NCBI RefSeq assembly: GCF_900250115.1
Contig: NZ_LT984804.1
Location: 1,565,301 to 1,629,300 of the forward strand
Reading direction: 5' to 3'
Length of the DNA: 64,000 bases
Source: Cupriavidus taiwanensis
GTDB lineage: Bacteria; Pseudomonadota; Gammaproteobacteria; Burkholderiales; Burkholderiaceae
In this document: one piece after another, positions 62,193-64,000 of the stretch
How positions within the stretch are numbered: position 1 is the first letter of the stretch
Layout: every line of letters starts with the position of its first letter
The notes under the pieces: generated by a model
What the model saw: the letters and a program-made list of their open reading frames with translations, nothing else
The model's database searches: none
What the model was told of the DNA's origin: nothing
Translations under genes and position numbers: made by a program

Positions 62193-62282
62193 GGGCGGCT
62201 TCCCTTGCGCCGGTGCGACGTTCGCCACCGGAGGGTGGCAGCCCGCCATCTCCGCATCGGCCGTGGGCAGGTTCCGGGCACC

Positions 62283-63272
62283 CTATCGCATCAGCCTGAG
62301 TTCGTTGATGCGCAGATCATAGCTTCGCAGCAGGCAAGCCTTGTCGCTACACTTGTTGCGGGAATTGCGCAGCCATGCACGCTGATCCTCCCGTAAGCGC
62401 CGCTTGTCCGCCGACGCGTTCAGCTTCTGGTCGTAGATGCCTGCCAATGTCTGATCGACCCGCGCAAGCTCTGTATCCCCGCAAATCAGCCGCGCCGGAA
62501 CGGTGATGAGCTTGCTGCATGCAAGACTGTACATGAGGGCAGCCCTGGAATCGTCTTGCGTTTCGAGCAGGCCTGGCCGGCACAGACCCTCCAATGACTT
62601 GCATGCGACGTTGCGCCCGACCCATGCCATGTCACGTGCACCATAGCGCTTGACGAAGCGATTGATGGCTGCGTGGCTGATGCCCCTTTGCATGGCATTT
62701 GCGGCGATGATTTCGTTGCACAGCGAGTCCGCCGCGTAGATGTCGCCACCGCCGCGCCGGTAGCAACTGTGAAAGCCGAGCAGACCGGTACCGACGACAC
62801 TTCGGCGCTCCCCTGAAGCGAACAGGATCGAGGCACAGGCTGACGCGCACCTGGCGTTGTCTGGAACGGTTGTATAGACGCGAACCTTATCCATGGCGTC
62901 GACTAGCCGGAACGCGGCCTCCACATTTCCGCCCGGACTATTCAGAACAAGGATGACAAGTCCTTCTTCATCGCGGTCGGCGGTTCCGGCGACCGCGAGG
63001 AACTTCCTTGCATCTCCGTCCCGGATCGTCCCCTCCCCGATTACCATTTTCAGATTGATCTGCGGCTGGTGGTAGATCGTGAAGTCCATCGCCAGCACCA
63101 CGCCGGGGAACATGAGCACAGTGAAAACAACCCAGAACAGCAGCCGTGGTCCCAGGCTCCGCGCCACCGCGGGCCTGGCTGCGGGGCGCTCGGTGCTGCG
63201 CAGGCATGACTGCCCAGAACTAAAGGAGCTGGCTTCCAACTTGCGGGATAGGACATCTGCGGGGAGCACCAT
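62283..63272 (-). CDS. Predicted periplasmic ClpP/SppA-like serine protease fused to an LprI-like C-terminal domain
   Basis: 329 residues from ATG 63272 (earlier codons in the frame look non-coding; the start is uncertain). A hydrophobic segment (LLFWVVFTVLMFPGVVLA, about 44-61) is a signal or anchor. A ClpP-superfamily core follows: LVILVLNSPGGNVEAAFRLV, then ARCASACASILFASGE with a likely nucleophile Ser144, and LLGFHSCY with likely His168. Residues ~255-329 (LICGDTELARVDQTLAGIYD; EDQRAWLRNSRNKCSD; CLLRSYDLRINELR) have the Cys pattern and WL/R motif of the LprI/DUF1311 lysozyme-inhibitor family. Function is unknown; a role in the envelope is likely. It converges with sctR and has AT-richer codons than the sct genes. 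Confidence 0.68.
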   Translation of the reverse strand: MVLPADVLSRKLEASSFSSGQSCLRSTERPAARPAVARSLGPRLLFWVVFTVLMFPGVVLAMDFTIYHQPQINLKMVIGEGTIRDGDARKFLAVAGTADRDEEGLVILVLNSPGGNVEAAFRLVDAMDKVRVYTTVPDNARCASACASILFASGERRSVVGTGLLGFHSCYRRGGGDIYAADSLCNEIIAANAMQRGISHAAINRFVKRYGARDMAWVGRNVACKSLEGLCRPGLLETQDDSRAALMYSLACSKLITVPARLICGDTELARVDQTLAGIYDQKLNASADKRRLREDQRAWLRNSRNKCSDKACLLRSYDLRINELRLMR

Positions 63273-63354
63273 TGACCGGACCGGCGCCGTTGCGGCGGGG
63301 AAGCTCGAACGGCGCCAACGGGTCGGGAGTCCGCCGGAGGTGAAGACCTTGCAG

Positions 63355-63777
63355 TCAGAATGCGGTCGGGGACAAATCCAGGCCGCCACTCGAATCGATG
63401 GAAATCCGGTAACGGACCGTCGCGGCTGGAGCGAGCCTTACCTCCCTCTCCTTCAAGCCACCGAGACACATGGCCGAAGTCTGGGCGCCAAGAATGATCG
63501 CCCCCGGTTTGGCGTAGAACCGCGCCACCTCACCGGATCTGAGTCGGCCAACTTCCTTCCCATCGACTGACAGGACGGTATCGCAAGCGCTGCCGTAGAA
63601 CCCTTGGTCCCGGGTCACGACCAGCGTTGCAAACTCGCCGGGTGGCGGCGTTTGCAATCCGCTAAGCCGCTCGGAAGGTGCTTGCGCCGCCTGACTTGCG
63701 GCTATCGGCGTGGTCGAGCATGCGGAAACCAGCATGGTCACCACGCAGGCAGAGACGATTGTGCTTCGGATTAACAC
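63355..63777 (-). CDS. Predicted lipoprotein, 140 aa
   Basis: GTG at 63777 was chosen because GGAGGG lies 4 nt upstream and it gives a compact lipoprotein signal (LIRSTIVSACVVTMLVSAC, lipobox LVSAC); an ATG at 63804 is in frame. The mature part contains GEFATLVVTRDQGFYGSACD, TVLSVDGKEVGRLRSGEVAR and RFYAKPGAIILGAQTSAMCL, a small beta-rich domain with conserved Cys residues like a DUF2846-type fold. No specific function. It is on the same strand as, and 82 bp upstream of, the ClpP-like gene, so the two may be co-transcribed. Confidence 0.7.
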   Translation of the reverse strand: MLIRSTIVSACVVTMLVSACSTTPIAASQAAQAPSERLSGLQTPPPGEFATLVVTRDQGFYGSACDTVLSVDGKEVGRLRSGEVARFYAKPGAIILGAQTSAMCLGGLKEREVRLAPAATVRYRISIDSSGGLDLSPTAF

Positions 63778-63839
63778 GTGGCCCTCCAGAAGGCTGCGAC
63801 GCAATGCGTGCAGGAACTAGGCGACGATTGCGGGTCGGC

Positions 63840-64000
63840 TCAGAATTTGTGCCGGATACCCAAGGCGACGCCGAACATATTGCTCTGCCCGTTGCCCAGC
63901 ACATAGCTGTTACCAAGCGACAGACTGTTGGCAAAGACGGTCGCGAGCGAGTCAAGCATCAAGCCGGCGTTCTTGGCATAGGCAGTGGTCACGTAGACAT
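63840..64000 (-). CDS. Trimeric porin, C-terminal end (partial)
   Basis: Only the last 53 codons are in the window. The frame reads YVTTAYAKNAGLMLDSLAT, then SNMFGVALGIRHKF and a stop at 63840. This matches the C-terminus of the porin at 15668 (AYARNAGLNFDS ... MFGLAVGVRHRF), including the terminal Phe. The 5' part lies beyond the right edge. Confidence 0.88.
   Translation of the reverse strand, partial: VYVTTAYAKNAGLMLDSLATVFANSLSLGNSYVLGNGQSNMFGVALGIRHKF

Overview
The window looks like a chromosome or megaplasmid segment of a high-GC betaproteobacterium of the order Burkholderiales, most likely Cupriavidus or Ralstonia. Evidence: uniformly high GC, four-frame-open coding, three tripartite-tricarboxylate-type (Bug/TctC) binding proteins within 12.5 kb, Burkholderiales-type trimeric porins and many LuxR/MalT- and LysR-type regulators. 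This is an inference from gene content; no rRNA or tRNA gene is present.

Layout. 1-15.6 kb: accessory catabolic region with the start of an AMP-dependent acyl-CoA synthetase (cut by the window edge), two very large MalT-like LuxR regulators (one with an IS630-transposase-like HTH fused in front), three Bug solute-binding proteins, DUF2889, a thiolase-like protein without an obvious nucleophilic Cys, its Zn-ribbon/OB partner and an NDP-forming acyl-CoA synthetase. 15.7-25.1 kb: porin, two-subunit CoA transferase, a lactate/malate-dehydrogenase-family enzyme paired with a DASS anion transporter, an outer-membrane barrel, and a DUF2950-DUF3300 pair. 25.3-28.4 kb: dienelactone hydrolase, AraC regulator, oxalate/formate-type MFS antiporter, then a 1-kb AT-richer regulatory gap. 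29.4-47.6 kb: Fic protein; a 3559-residue protein joining a glutamate-racemase-like domain to two D-glutamate-cyclase-like (DUF4392) domains; an adjacent DUF1445 gene; LysR, SRPBCC, MFS and LuxR (autoinducer-domain) genes. 47.8-62.2 kb: type III secretion core, sctU-T-O-N-L-K-J-I-F-D-C-S-V on the minus strand and sctQ-R divergent. 62.3-64 kb: ClpP-like/LprI-like fusion, a lipoprotein and the C-terminus of another porin.

How it fits together. A 16-bp dyad, CTACG-N6-CGTAG or a close variant, lies upstream of sctV, sctQ, the giant protein, the SRPBCC gene and a small unknown gene at 5.5 kb. At sctV, sctQ and the SRPBCC gene it is followed by exactly 24 nt and a TAnnnT hexamer. This suggests one regulator drives both the secretion apparatus and the giant protein, making the latter a candidate type III effector. 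Its domains predict L-glutamate -> D-glutamate -> 5-oxo-D-proline, and the DUF1445 gene next to it supplies the other half of the mammalian D-glutamate cyclase architecture. This glutamate-targeting module is the best candidate for an undescribed system here. No translocator, tip, gatekeeper or needle-length (SctP) gene is visible in the window.
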